From the NCBI GenBank assembly GCA_947044365.1, contig OX345636.1:37039212-37103211 (forward strand): DNA of 64,000 nucleotides, in the 5' to 3' direction. The translations under genes and the position numbers were made by a program. This document shows, in pieces, positions 26,591 to 42,100 of this stretch (positions are counted from its first letter, which is position 1; every line of letters starts with the position of its first letter). This DNA comes from Petrosia ficiformis (lineage: Eukaryota > Porifera > Demospongiae > Haplosclerida > Petrosiidae). Below the pieces are notes generated by a model that saw nothing but the letters and a program-made list of their open reading frames with translations, was not told where the DNA came from and did not search any database.

Positions 26591-29500
26591 TATAGTTGTG
26601 GGAAACATCAAAGTACCGACAGGTTCTGTATACACGATATACACCTAACCACAGGTGTATATACAACCACAGGTGTATATTAAACAGCTATAATGACATT
26701 CACTAGGTAAAGTATATCTATAATGATATTCATACACATATTGCAATGCGCACATCAGATACTGAATGGTCATGAAGAGAACACGAGGAGACGGTAAATG
26801 CTGCCTTTCATTGAAAAAAAGGAAACAACAGAAAGAACAGTGCAGCCAAACAACTAGGTTTTCGTTTGAGTCACATTTGGAGATTGACAAGTTGAAGAAA
26901 AAAGTTAGAGTACTCGTCACAGACACGTAAGTCCTCAATCGTTACTTGTCGACACACATCCATCCATCATGCTATAGAATATATTATATATACCATGGCT
27001 TCTCAGTGTATATGGCGAATATACAACCTCGAAGCCCCTCGATATCTCGGGGCTCGGGTTGTATATTCGCCATATACACCTCGAAGCCATGGTATATATA
27101 TTACATATAGTATGATGTGACATCATCCCTTTGATGTGGTGAGGTCTATATATTGTATATAGACCTAAGAGGAGGTGTATATTTTTAAATATAGACCTGT
27201 CTGACCACTCTGTGTACACTATGCAGGAGATGTCACCATCATACAATATATTGTATACAGTATGCTAATAGTTCCTATATACTGAATATAGGACCCTCGT
27301 TTTGTGTCCTCGGATGTGATACAGGACCTATTAGCATACTATATAGTATATGTATATACACATGGCTATACATATATATATATATATATATATAGAATAT
27401 ACTCCTCTTTCCAAGGATATAAGACCCACTATATACCTATAATCAGTAAGACGAGGGATAGTAACTGACAGTAACCTAATGAATTGCACAATCTATCAGA
27501 CTATAACAGTCTTTTTGTGATGAACACTTTAGTATCACCATAAACGTCTGCTGCATAACAACAATCTTTGCCTTATGACGGTGAAGTAATTTGTTTGTTC
27601 CTTTTATGGTAGGGAACTCTGACCTGCATTCTGCAATGTGATCAATATATAGATTGCATTTTCCTTCTAATGAGCAATTGCTACAGCCGTATTAATGACA
27701 TACAGATGATATCATCCCCAGCTGTTGAAACTCTAAAGGAACAATAGAGTAGGTGTCCCACAAAGTCAATGTTTTCGGAATTAGAATCAAATTACATTAA
27801 ATGAAGCACTGTGAAATACACAGTGCACAACAGTCTCAACATGCAGATGAATTCTGCTCTGTTTGTCACTATCAAGGGTACAGGCAATAGAGAGATTATA
27901 GGAAGCTGTATGCATCTGCCTCGGGCAATATCTTGGGTAAAGAAGATACGGATTTTGGAAATTTTTTATACCCACAGACCTGCAAAAAGGAAGGAAGAAG
28001 ATCTCTCAAATGCTTTTCCCTTGTCTGAATTGCTTTGCTGGAGAAGTTGGAGTGAAGGCCACACCTTCTGAACTATAATAATTATAATACTATAATACCT
28101 CTTAATATCCAATTGAGATAGATCGCCTTGGTAACCCCATTTAAAAACATCTTCCTATGCCTATGAATCCCACTAATTATTAATTACCAACTTCAAGTTG
28201 CTCTCAAGTGATGCTGCAACTTTCCAGCTACCTTTACTAATGATTGAACATGAACTATCCTCGTGCGAATAGGTACTGTATTCTTTACATTTTCTAATTG
28301 AAAAATATCTTGTGAATGTACTTTGGTAATGTTTTCTGGCAAAGAATGGGCACCATCTGCCACCACGTCTCCTGAAGTTGGGGGTTCCACCTCTCTAATG
28401 TCTTTGGCTGTAGCCTCACCCAGCCAATGGGCTGGGGGGATTGGGCATTTCGAAAAAGGTTGCTTAGATTCAGGTCTGGTATTGCTGGACCTAATAGCTT
28501 TAACGTGGTCAGTATATTGTTTTGACGTCTTAGCAAAGTCAGGTCCAAACAGAAGAGGAGTAGCTTCTTTAAAATTCTCATCCTCTCAGACAAGGGGTAG
28601 TAGTCCTATGTTGAACTTGAGGTAACTTTCTCCCTGCAGAGACAGGGAAATTTGAGATATTTGTTTGGTATTACCAATCAACTGAACAGCTGTGTTAAAA
28701 GCAATCAAGACCTCTTTGTGTGATAATGAGCCTCCCTGGTTGTCACATTCAGTAATTGAAGTAAGAGGAGCTAAAATGTTTAGACATTTTAGCTCCTCTT
28801 ACTTCAATTCATTTTAGCTCCTCTTACTTCAATTACTGAATATATGAAAACAAATATCTCAAATTTCCCTGTCTCTGCAGGGAGAAAGTCACCTCAAGTT
28901 TCAACAAAGGACTACTACCCCTACAAATGTTTTGATTTTTGCCTGCTCCTTGTCCATAGATTTTGTAACATTGTTGACCTTCGTCTTCATATAGGAGTCC
29001 AGCTGTGGAGTTTTTGTTGCCGCAACATTTGGTAACCCAAAATGACTCCATGTTTGGATGCGGCCAGCATTAACCCTTTACCAACCAAAGTTGCATATAT
29101 GCAACTTTTAAACAATGCACGAATTAGCCAAGGTTGCAGATTTGCAACCTAAGTAGCAAAGTGCAAATTTATGCTAAACTCTTTAAAAATAGAACAAACT
29201 AACAAGCATACAATATGAAGACAACATTTACTAGATTTATAGTAGTGAAAAAGTGGAGTTACAGGCCAAACGAAAGTGATAAAGACTCTAAATATGGGCG
29301 TCGCCGCTGACTACTATATTTTTAAACACTCGTCTTGCTGCTTTCCTGCAGCTAACAAACCATGTTTTTGGTATCAATGGTTCTAAGAAGCTCGTCTGTC
29401 TAACTGAATGAGTTAAATGTCACTGCTGTTTAAAATGCAGGCGCTATGCAGACAAGAAAGACGTGGGCGTTGCCCGTGGATTACTGTACTTACAAGTGCT

Positions 29501-30522
29501 CGCCTTGGTCTCTTCCTGTGGATAGCGAAGTGTAAATTTTACATCAATTTGTTTCTTAAACACTGTTCTTCGCAACGAAGTAAGTTAGAATCTTCAGTCT
29601 TACGATAGTTAGATATTAAGCGCTCAGCCCACACATAATTTCGTTAATTAAATTTGGGTTAATAAAGAAAACGCCGCCTATTTTAATTATAGACTAGACG
29701 GGAAAGAGTTAAGCAAACTCTGTCTGTAGTTCTACTCTAGAAAGTTCCTGGTCTTCTTTAAGTCTTCAACCAATTTACTATAAATCGTCGAGGTCCTCAA
29801 AATCAGGAATTCCATCTTCATTCTTGTCCATACGGTCAGCCCAACTTCTGTGTTGATCTCGGTGAGTTACAAATCCATCCTAGAAGAGGAGCTTTCACTG
29901 TCCCTCGATCTACTCTGACACCATTGGGAGGAATCATTTTGGTTTTTGGTTTCAATCTTGGAGATATCCCTTTACTACCTGGTCGATGTCCTCTTGCAGG
30001 GTGGCAAATGTTTCAATAAGGCTTTTCATCAACTCCACTACTTCTTTCACTTTCAAGCAATATCACTTATCAGCATCAAAATTAGAAAAAAGTTACAAAA
30101 AGAACACACACTTGATAAATTGAGTTACTTTCTCTGCCTGAGTTAAAAAACAGTGATGTGGACAGGTGGTCACAACTCACAAGGCTTTTATAGAACATAT
30201 GTACTGTAGCCTAAAACATTAAGCTAATGAGCTTAAAAGTTAGGTGTTTTGAACGTGAAAACTGGCCAAAACTGTTATATGAAACTACTCCTTCCGAAAT
30301 ACGAGCGCCGTCGGGACGGGACCCGCGCCTACGTGGCAAGGTAATACAGACTATAATTTTTTTTCGAAATATAATATGCCAAAAGATTATAATTATCATT
30401 GCTTGTTTGTATGGTCATATAATAATGAGAATGTTTACTTCAGATTGTTTAGTTTGTGTATAAAACATATTAAGTTATAAAACCGTACTGGCATGTTAGT
30501 TTTTATAATAATATTATAATAG

Positions 30523-30564
<42 letters not shown>

Positions 30565-33500
30565 AACTAACATGTCACTACTCATTACTTTATAACTGAA
30601 AGATTTTAGTATGATTATACTAGTCTCTTCCTTTGCTATACTATAAGTCTTACATTTTAGTCTCCGTATTATCTGAAAGAAGAAAGAAAGATCCTCAATT
30701 CGTCTTGTGAAATATTCCACAAAGACAGTCCTCAAAACTGCTGACGTTCGAGTAACGTGCACAGCACATGACTTTGAAAAATTGAAATAGGCGGAGTTTG
30801 AAAGTAATGGAGAATGCTTGGAGCCAGTACTCGATGTTGTAGCAACCACTACCCAGATTTTGTTTGCTTTTATGTAGTGCTTTGCTAGCGATAGTCATGA
30901 TACAGGAGTAGTTATGTTTTGATGTGTCCAGATGCCTCCACGAGTCTTCTCAAGTCTGGAAACAGTAACCGTGGAAACAGTAATTGTGATAACTTTATAA
31001 CCGAAAGGTTTAAGAAGAATTCCTACGTTTTTTTTTCCTTGTATAATTTGAAGTCTACCAGTACCCCTTTTGAAATGTCAATGTTTTTATTTTTCCAGAA
31101 AAATTGCTAACACACAGACAAAACGATTACCGTACCCTTCCGCCTGCGCTACGCAGCGAGGGTAATAATTATGATTGCGCCACCTAAGTGAGTATGCATT
31201 GTAAAAGTAGTTGCATCATTCCAGGGGGCTTAGTCAATCAATTAATGGGTGTGGTGTGTAAAAGAAAGCACTCCAGCTACAGATTCATTGCATATAGCAG
31301 AGAAATAATATAAAGATACTGCAAGAATCTTTAACAATTAAGTATAGTAAGTTGTTGAGATTCAGACATGAGGAAGTCATCATTGAGATACTTGAAGAAG
31401 TACTTCATTTTCATCAAAGATCTGTGTACTTAGACTGCAGTTACACTGACTTCTTCATGTCATAATTTTCATAGTACACAGAAAGGTAGAAACACTAGTG
31501 CAGTCAACAATGATTGATGATACACAGTCACTGTAAAAGAATCATAGGCAGGTGCATTTGCACCCCCCTTTTTTACCCGTTAATGAGATTCATAGCTACC
31601 TGACGGCACACTTTAAAAATGTTGGCACTGTTGACAAATGAAAGATGAATCTTATTGTTTTACGTGTAATTATGTGTAGGTAAAGCTTTTTGGTTGTTTG
31701 AAAAATATCAATAATAAATAAAATAATAGAGACAAATAAGGGGACAAGTGCAATGAAAAATGAAATTCAAAATGAAACATCAAAAAAAGGTGACATTGTG
31801 CAACGATAGGGGTAGATGATGCAGAGGATCCAGTCAAAGTTTCCCAATTGATAATTTGGAAAGTTGTTCAATCTTCACTCCAGGTAAATCCGTAGCTCCA
31901 GGTAAATGTGTAGTATTAGTTCAAATACATACAAGCATATGCATATTAGTTGATGACACCCTTATAAATAATTAATGAGCTATACATTTTGCACCACTTT
32001 TTTACTGGTTCCCTGATAGGGAAACTTTTCACTCTATATACTTTATTTCTGTTCTAAAAGAATTGCTAGATTACTATGAGAATATTCAAAACGATTCAGT
32101 GGTCATATTCCTCTCATTTTGAAACTACAGGAGTTACAAGATATTGGAAAAAGTCAGAGGTTTTGCAAATATATCACCCTTGGATGTTTGGTCCTTGGGT
32201 GATATCTTTTCAAACCTACCTCATTGGCAAGTTTATATAACACATGTAGATTGATAAACAGTGATGTGTATGATACATGTATAACAAATCATGAGATTCG
32301 CAACTAGCTATACATTTCAGTCCCCCATATTGAAGGCCACACCTCTTGAGCATAAGTGTAGGAAGCAAGCCACTTGACAGACGATGACGATTGAAAGCTT
32401 TTCTTTGAGACAACATTTTGTCCAAACTCCCTCTTTGGGAATGGAAAATATAGCACTTGATGAGGCTTGTTTGGCAAAGATCTCTCACTGGTTCACCTAC
32501 TGCCATTCCAATTTGGAATTATTCAAGTATGAAGACTAGGCAGCCTTTATTGCAATAACAATAATTATTATTATTACGTATAAAATTATGAATATTAAAT
32601 AATACACTTCGAAGTTTGTCGGTACGGTTTAGCTCGTGAAATTAATAACTAATAACTACTGAATAATCATGAGTAATAGATGAGGCGAGTGAAAAATGTA
32701 ACGGTCAATGCCGCTACAGCCTCTACAGCTCCTATGCCACTGTTGAGCATGCAAAACCTACACACCCAATTGAAAATGTATGGCTCATCTATAAGTGTCA
32801 TAATAAACCAGCTGACACACAGCTGTGTATAATGTATACATAAAATTACACATTATACAAAATGTTAGCATGTAAATTATAAATTTATTTACCAAACTAT
32901 CCCATTTTGAATCCTGTCCACTAAATGGATGAGAGTAATTTACTTCTTGGAATTTGAAATTTCCTGCAAGTTTCAGCTTTTTCAATAGTTCCAATATATT
33001 TAATGATACCTGTGCAACAAAAAGACCAGTAACTACTATAAACTGTCATGTTAAACAGAACCCTTGCCCCTATAGTACAGTCAAAAATGCACTAAGTATG
33101 GAAATGAATCATAATTACTATTGTTATACACAGCATCTAAATATCAAACATACCACTCAACATATTGAAATTACTATCAAAACAGTGATAGCTTGACAAT
33201 TATACATGAGTTATATGTGCTGTGATTGTTGTGTAATTCGAATATTATCTTCTGCTGTACCCAAAGTATCTGCTAATAGGAGCACATTTTTTAGGACCAA
33301 ATGACATTTCATTTTGGATTGATGGAATACAAAATTGTAGATAGCCCAGTTACTCCAAATTAATTCATTTCCATGTGATTTTAAGTTTCAAACAAATTAA
33401 AGATCCTCCTCAAGCTTTGTCATTATTACACCTGTTGTTAGTGAATGCTGTGAAAAGCTGTTTTTTTAATATTATTTGGAAAGAGTAAATTGATATGTGA

Positions 33501-35054
33501 TCTAAATTGCACAGGATATCTTGTGTCTCTGCATCTGTAAGTGGCAAAAATCAGTCTGTTTCAGGTTGTTGCCGCCAGCTTGTGATGGTTTGGTCGCTAT
33601 GCTAAGATGTAAAAAATTGAGAAATGAGTACATTTAGTGTTATATTTCCAACTACATGCTCTTGCACCTATCACCAATCACATGGCAAAATGTCATCTAG
33701 TCCCGAGATATTGTCCATTTTCCAGGATGACTCTCCATGAATAAGGTACAGCTGAGGATTAAAATGGTATAAATTTAGCATTAAAAGTGGAACTGGCTTT
33801 CTATTTTGGGTATACATGGTTGTAACACATTTAATTACAAGCAATAGTAACCATCTGCCTGTATAGTAGTGAGAGTTAATTAAACCATACAATCAAATTG
33901 AATGTGAAATAATGGTTTAAATTATCCACAAGTTTTTGTTAGTAGATTTTGTTTTTCAGATAATTGTTACGGAGAGGTAATAGAGGGGTACAGACTAAAT
34001 GTGCACAGTAATTAAACATGTAATACTTTCATCTATTGCTGGCACTCTATTCACTACAACATTCTGGAAACCTGAAGAATAACCAGCCAAAATTGGAATC
34101 AGTTCCATTTTTAATCACAAGTAAAATCTTGAGTTGATGAAATATATAAAAATTAGAAGTTCCAATCCATCATTTGTTTTGATACTATTAGCACTCCACT
34201 ATTATTTTACGAGATTTTTCAACATAGAGTAGGACAATTTTTATTTTGAATAAATATTGGAAGATACATTAATTAATTAGCATATGCAGTTTTTTATGTA
34301 CTATACGTATATATAATTATCCATAACTATATATATATAATTATAATTATGTATATACATATACATGTATATACCATAGCTAACAGCCCACATCAAAGTT
34401 ACGGAAAGGTGTTTTATACGTGATATACACCCAACCACAGGTGGATATGAAACCACAGGGCTGACATAAGACCTATAATGATATTCATAATAGATTGCAT
34501 TAGTCTGAGCATGCACAATCAAGTTGTAAATTGAAAAGAGTTGGAGACGTGTTGTTTACAAATGGAAAAGGAGCGTAGAGCTATAGATGTCAGGTAACAT
34601 TGATGTACATGTTAGGTATAGAGTATATTATATGGAGCATGGCTTCTCGGTGTGTATCAGCAATATCAGCCTTTCACCCCTTGATAGCAGCCCTCAACTT
34701 CGCTTCATGCTGCTATCTCAGGGGTTCAGGTCTGATATTGCTGATACACACCTTGAAGCCATGTTATATATATTACATATAATTATATATATTATATTAT
34801 ATGTAATATATATAGTATGCTAACAGGTCCTATATACAAAATATAGGACTTGAGTTTTGTGTCCGAGGATGTGATATGGCCAGAGCCTGCACATCTGAGG
34901 ACAGAAAACGAGGGTCCTACATGCAATATATAGGACCTGTTGGCATACTATATACAATATATTGTATGATGGTGACATCTTGCAGAGTGTGCACATAGAA
35001 GGTCTATATACAATATATAGAACTCGCCACATCAAAGGGATGATGTCACCATCC

Positions 35055-35112
<58 letters not shown>

Positions 35113-38100
35113 TGCTCTAGGGTATGAAAACTAGGCATCATTAATATTCATGACTAATCAAGTCTGTATTAATGTTACTTTCCCTCTATTTTATAGGTAC
35201 CATACAACAACAAACCATTGCTATTACTAATTTATAATTTGTTTAAAGAGCTGAACACCTTTCAGTGATAAAATCAAGAGTTTTAGGCATCCAGCACTCA
35301 ACTTTAGGCGTCCAGGAACACCTAAACACCCTCTACAGCAAACACTGTATATTACAATAACAGTCAAGTCGTACCAAGGTAAGACCACCATTGAACCTTA
35401 GAACCATTCATTCTTTTTGCTGCCAAAACATGTCATTAATTGCATATTCTTGATGTAATTACCATTAGTTATAGGATATAGGAAACCACTCTGCAACTTA
35501 CAATATTCCAAATACAACACATACAGAAACAGGAAAATAAAAAATTTAAATAAAAGTTACGATATCAGGACATTTTTTTTTTTAAAGATAGAGGTGTTGA
35601 AAATGCCTAAAGAATTAATTCCTAGCACAAAGCCAATGCAGTGAGCTCTTAGCCAATCTGAATCATTGTTAGAGCAAGACATCACCCATGCTAACAAATG
35701 TAAACCTCCTGTGATGATTGGAAGAGCTGTTGATCAGTGCTATGAGTCATTAAATCTATGCGATATGAATAACTGCATTTTTAATAATAATTATATATAT
35801 ATTAATTATATACATATGTATATATATATATATATAGTTATGTATATAAATATATATATAGTATATGTATATAATATGTTCTATAATTATATATACCACG
35901 CCAAAATCTTTGGGTGCTATACTAGGTATATAAGTCTAGATGAAGACTGTATGTGAAAAAAAAAGAAAATAATAGTTGATATTAGAAAGCAGAGTACGGG
36001 AAAGAAGTGACAAAGTTGTGTGCTGTCCACCTGTACTATTTCTATCTTCAACATACTAATTTATGAACGTTTTGAGGACCCTCCTATGAAGCTATATCTA
36101 CTTAATTGTGTAACAGTAACAAGGCTATTCATTTTGTTTTACTAGGAGTACATTCAGGTTAGTGCTGAAATTGGTGGTCAACATACAAATCAGTCACTAT
36201 TTCCACTGCAACTTCCTCATATTCTAATTCTCAGTTATTGTTTCCTCCTTTTTGCAGACAGTATACATCTAGACTTAACTGGCATGGCATAAAACGCATT
36301 ATGGGTGCATTAAGTATAGTCAGAAAATAATAACTTGCTTTTTAATTTTTGATGTTAGAGTTGCATATTCCAACCCTTTGCTTTTTCATTGATGCACTTA
36401 TAATGTTTTATTAACATAAAATAGTATAATGGTGACACATATATATTCTGATACAACTATAATTATTTTTAATGGTTGTTCAGAACTACTTTCTTCTGAT
36501 ACAACAGTTCTACATCAAAATAGAAACAGTGCTTCCTTTCATGAAATGCATTTCTTCCTTCTCAAATATATGATACATATAGCACACTATACCTCATAAA
36601 TTTTAAGGAAGAGGTGTATATCCTTGTTTAATCTTCCATCATGTTCGTCTTTCAAATCAATCTGTAGCAATTCCAAATTAGCAGCGAATTCAGAAATGGT
36701 CTTCAAATCCCATTTATTTTTTACATCTGTGAAAATGTATTACAATCTTTATTATTAGGGCTAGAACGATTAGGGAAATCCCTAGTCAACTAATTACTCA
36801 TTTATTTACTCAACTAGTTGACTAATTGACCAAAAATAGAGCATTATCAAAACAATTAACAGTAAACCAGCAAAAGTTTAAAAACGTAATATGAACAAAG
36901 TAGAAAAAGTACACAGTTATTTCACCATGTTTTTGTTTAAAAAAACTAACATATCTACATGCTCTGGAGTGAGGCTTGACCGTAAACGAGAAACTGTTAG
37001 TCCTGCACCTGAAAATACTCTGTCAGCAGGTGTACTGGAGTAGATGAAGCCACAATAGACAAGTACTTCCTTGCCAATTGAGCTAGCACCAAAAACCAAT
37101 TCTGATTGACTTTCCACCATTCCAGGGATGAAGAATCTCTGTGAGTTGGTTGTTACTTAAAATAATATTCAATTTCAACTTGAGTGGGATCAGAAAAGTC
37201 ATTGAGACTATCAGGTGAGTCATTTCCTAGTAAAATGTCCAGAGCCTTTTGTGACTGTACTATCACAGTACTGTCTTCACTCACCTGTACTCTATCTGAA
37301 GTGGGACTGCTGGATGTAGCTTGATGGGCCAGGTAAGACATACGAGACTGTAAAAATTTGGTTTGCCTAAGTCCTGGATCCAAACATGTAGCGATCAAGT
37401 TGCTGCCAGGATTAATTACATCAAGGTCATCTAGGTGCCACCTTCTCTTAATCTCCTGACTGATATTACATTTAACTTGCTGAATTGCAGGTGGGTCGTC
37501 TTCAGTGATTTCCATTGATTTAGTGAGGTCATAAACAATTGGCAATACTGCTGATACAGATACACTGTTTTCAGCACTCTAATATGTAGTGGCTGCTTGC
37601 AAAACATGTAAAATGGGCTTTAATGATGCTAGCAAGTTCTACTGATCTGTTGTGAAATCTAGGGTACGGTCACTAACTTTAGTAACTGATGAATCTGACT
37701 GCAGTAATTGGCCAATGCTGCTCTAGAAGACAATCAATAGAATAAAAGGTACTGTTCCACCTAGTGGATACATCTTGTATTAAACTGTGTTGGGCAACTT
37801 GCATCATTTCTTGCCTTTTACTCAGGGCTGAGGTTGCCAACTCACTCCGGCAAAAGTGGCCAACAAAGAAGCGAGCAGCTGCAATGGCTACTTCAATCAC
37901 CCTAATACTCAAGCCTGCCTTAACACAAAGCTGGATCGGGTGTCCAGCACAAGTTTCAGTATGCCAACCATATTTATCATGAAGCACTGACCTGCAAGAT
38001 TAATATTAGCACCACTATCATGAACAAAGCAATAACTTTATCTGAACTAATGTCAAAGGTGGACAGCCTTTACTCCATCCAAATCACAATGTTTGTACGA

Positions 38101-39085
38101 GTATGGCAATGAACCGAGTGGTTTTGTCCCAAGCATAGCACTGCACATTTCCCAAGATGTAGATATGTAGTGCAATGTCCGAGTAAGGTACAAATCTACA
38201 GCAATGCTAGTCCATATATCTCCTGTGAGCACAAAACTACTCTCTTACTGCAATTTTTCGGTTAGTTCATCCTTTACCTATAAATACTTTCATTCTATTA
38301 GGGTCATGAAGTACCTGTCTGAAGGAATGTGGTAAACTGGGTTCAAGATAGGCAAACAATTTTCTGAATCGTTTCCTGTAGACAATATTGAGGGGATGAA
38401 TATCACAAAAAAATCATCTTTATGATTAGGTTGTTAATGTGGTCACTTCTCTCCTTACTACACTTCTTATTTGAGGCAAAACTGTTCATCTTAAACTGTT
38501 TAGACTTTGGTTCAAACTTGCTTTCAATGTCGATTGGATGTTTTCTTTTAAGATGCTCAATCATTACAGTGGTTGCTCCGTGAAAAGTAAGTTCATCATT
38601 AAATAACTTGCAATGCACAATTGATTTTGGTTTGTCATTGTTGTTCTCAATCGAGGACTTATCAAAGAACTTCCAACAAGGTAATGCTTGAACCCAGAAC
38701 CACCAACACTGCTACTACTACTAGCCAGTTTCAATCTCTTGGCTATCCTTCAGGCCATTGAAGTGCAAAAATATAAGTGCGGATGTGCAAAAACATGTGA
38801 TATATTGAACTGACTAATTAGTTAATAAAAATCGTAGTCAACAGCCTTGCAGGTAGTTGACTAATCGACTAATTATGCTAGTTGTTCCAGCCCTAATCAT
38901 TATTATTGTAAAGAATGATATGAATCCCATATATACATCTTTGTAAAAAGGTATGTTTCAGTATAATATTCCTATAAGACTTACAGTAAGGCTTTGTAAT
39001 ATATCGGCATTAGTACTACCATTATTAAACAAACGTAGTGTACTGAAAACTTGATAAAATTAATGAAATTACATACATGTATACA

Positions 39086-39132
<47 letters not shown>

Positions 39133-39141
39133 CATATAAAT

Positions 39142-39177
<36 letters not shown>

Positions 39178-42100
39178 GTATATATATATATATTTATGAT
39201 ATACTGGTCAATATGTATAGGATATAGCCCTGGTTGGAGGCAGTTATGGGCATATAACACCCACGAGATAATTGGTTGAGGGCGTAGCCCGAGACAATTA
39301 TCTCAAGGGTGTGATGTGCCCATAACTGCCTTCAAACAGGGCTATATGTATTTTATACCATGGTAACACAAAAGTATCCAATTAAATCACATTTGATATC
39401 ACTGTTTTCAAGAAGAAACCACAGTACTATCCCAATTAGTGTTGACTGTAAAAACTGCGAAAATACAATTAGATGATTTAGTGGCTAGACACAAAATCTC
39501 CCTGTCTACAGGCATGTTATGGGCATATATCTCCCGTGGTACATCAAAGGTTACCATGGTGATCGCCAACGCAGTGTGGTATAAGATATGACACTATAGA
39601 AAGCTGGCAAGACTAAAAAGGAGAATTGCCACTACCATTCGGTAATTTCGTTGCAATCACATAATTATGACACAGTTTACATTATTACAAATACTACACT
39701 AGCAAATATCCACAACTCATATTAGGAGATTAAACTTGCATATCTGTACAAATGTTGAAGCTAATATTACGATATATACTATACCTTCATGGATTTGAAC
39801 TTCCATTGTTACTGGTGCATGCTTCTCAGCACTATACACAACTGATGCTCCATCAAACAGGGTCTGCAATTGCTTCAAGACAGCATCTTTTGTTTGGTTC
39901 TATAATCATGAAAACACATATAACACTTCAAAGGATGGTAAGAATACTAACCTCTTGTCTACTGAATAATTGGTCCAATTGTGCAATACTATGCTGTTGC
40001 AGAGCTTGTATCTGCGTCACTCTAGTCTCTATGTTTCCAAGCTGTTTGAGTCCATTGATCCATGCATCGTACGTAATATTGGAATCGACAAAATAGTAGA
40101 GTGTAGTGTAGGCATCCCAAAGGTCGTTAAGAGCTCTTTGTTCCAACATGTACTGGATTTCTTGTGTGATGAGATTACGTTGAGCATAGAAGGATCGTTT
40201 TCCTTCTTCACCAACAAAACCCATTTTTCGACAAAATTGTATGTAAGCAAAACTATTCTTCAGTTCGTTAAAAAGCTTAAAATATACATCAAAATTACCA
40301 TTGTAATTTGGTAGATTCTTGCAAAAGCTTGCTTTAATTTCATGGGCTTTGTTTAAAACAACTGTTTCTGGACGCAATACTTGTGCATACTCACAGAGTT
40401 CTTGGAAAGTGGAATCTTCCAAACAGTGCACAAGTTCACACTGGGTGCACACTTCCTCAATAATCAACATGCCATTTCGAAAACTTGCCAGAGATAAAAG
40501 TGCCTCAATCCCAGCGTGTCCCTGAGGCTCATAATATTTATAGAATTCATGCGTAAAGAACTCGAATAGTGCAAACTCCTTACTAGTATCCTTAGATAGT
40601 TCCAGTTGCATGTCTTTTAGAGTAATATTACCCTTCACTGCATCAAGAACAACAGTAATGGCACCCTCTACAGCTAAATGGAGCCTTTTTGTACAGCTCT
40701 CATATGACGTCGAATTAAGTTCAGAGTACTTGTTCTCTACGAATGTAGCAAAGAATCTACTACCATAGTGATGAAAAAAGCAGAAGAAGGGTAGATCGCT
40801 TTGAAGTGGCCCCAAAAACGTCTCAAGCTCTTTTAGTAGTTGTTCCAATTCAACACAAGTTTTAGTTCCATCAAAAGGTATTTCAACTTCAATAGAACCA
40901 TCTGAAATGACTTTTTCAATCATTTCAATATCAATATTCTCCTCCAGTTCTTTTCTAAGTTTCTGTGGTATCGGTATTCTGTACTCCTCCAATATGCGCA
41001 TCAAACTGTCACTATTATAAAAATAGAATGAAATTTTTATCATTAAGAAATATAATTCAGAAAGAATAGACACAATGGGGACAAGAATAATAATTATAAA
41101 CATTTTCAACAAAAATGATAGAAGTTCAACTCCAATTAGTATGCAAACAAGGTCAATATAGGGGTATAATGAAGGTCAACTGTCAACGAATTGAAACAAA
41201 CCACTTCATATTAACCCTACATAAGTAAAGTTACTTTGTCTTTTGCTTCTTAGCAACATAGGCACTTATGTATGGTTATATGGACGTGGTGTGTTAATTT
41301 TATTCACAATTGAACTTGATTTCACCTCCTATGTAACCCATTCTGACTGCATTTGTATACTTTTAGCCTTTTCTTAACTGAAGTGCTGATATAGTATTAG
41401 ATGTGTACAGTACCTGACAAGGATTGGCCTGCATTACTGAGTGTATTATATTGAAATACATAAATAGTCATTACGTATGATTATTGGGTGAGCAAAGACG
41501 AGCCAAATATGACATTCATGATAAATTGAATACTGTTCGGAAACACATTATATCAATCTATGGCATTTTAAATGGTTACCCACAATATTATTTATTTTAG
41601 AGCAAAAAGTATTTTTCTAAGGAGAGAAAATTGGGATGACAATATAAAGAAAAATAACTGAAAATGTTGAAGTTGGCCAAGATATTGTCAATCGATTTTT
41701 CACGCACTTCTGATATTTCACAACATCTTAAAATGGACATCACCAGAGTTTAAAATTACGAAAATTAAGAATATTATATAATTATATAAACACATAAATG
41801 TACATGATTATATATATATGTTATATCACGCCATGAGTGCTATATCTGGTTTATAATCACCTGGCCATAGGGCTCAGTGACAATAAACCTGATAGAGTAA
41901 TATTTGGTCAGACATAACTGAACTGTTTAATCAACAACTCGTCAGGTTAAAGTTGACTGGTCTGAGAAGACTTTAGACAACAAGAGTTGTCTATCTCCTG
42001 ACAAAGAGAACATAGCCCCTATGTCAAAGAACCTTTGTTTATCTACAGAAATGTTGTTTTGGACCAATATTGGATCTGAACTGTAGAGTATGGCCAAGCC

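Noticed and set aside
28193..28625. Overlapping frames on both strands
   Set aside because: Neither strand shows a family motif; region is part of or next to an inverted repeat.
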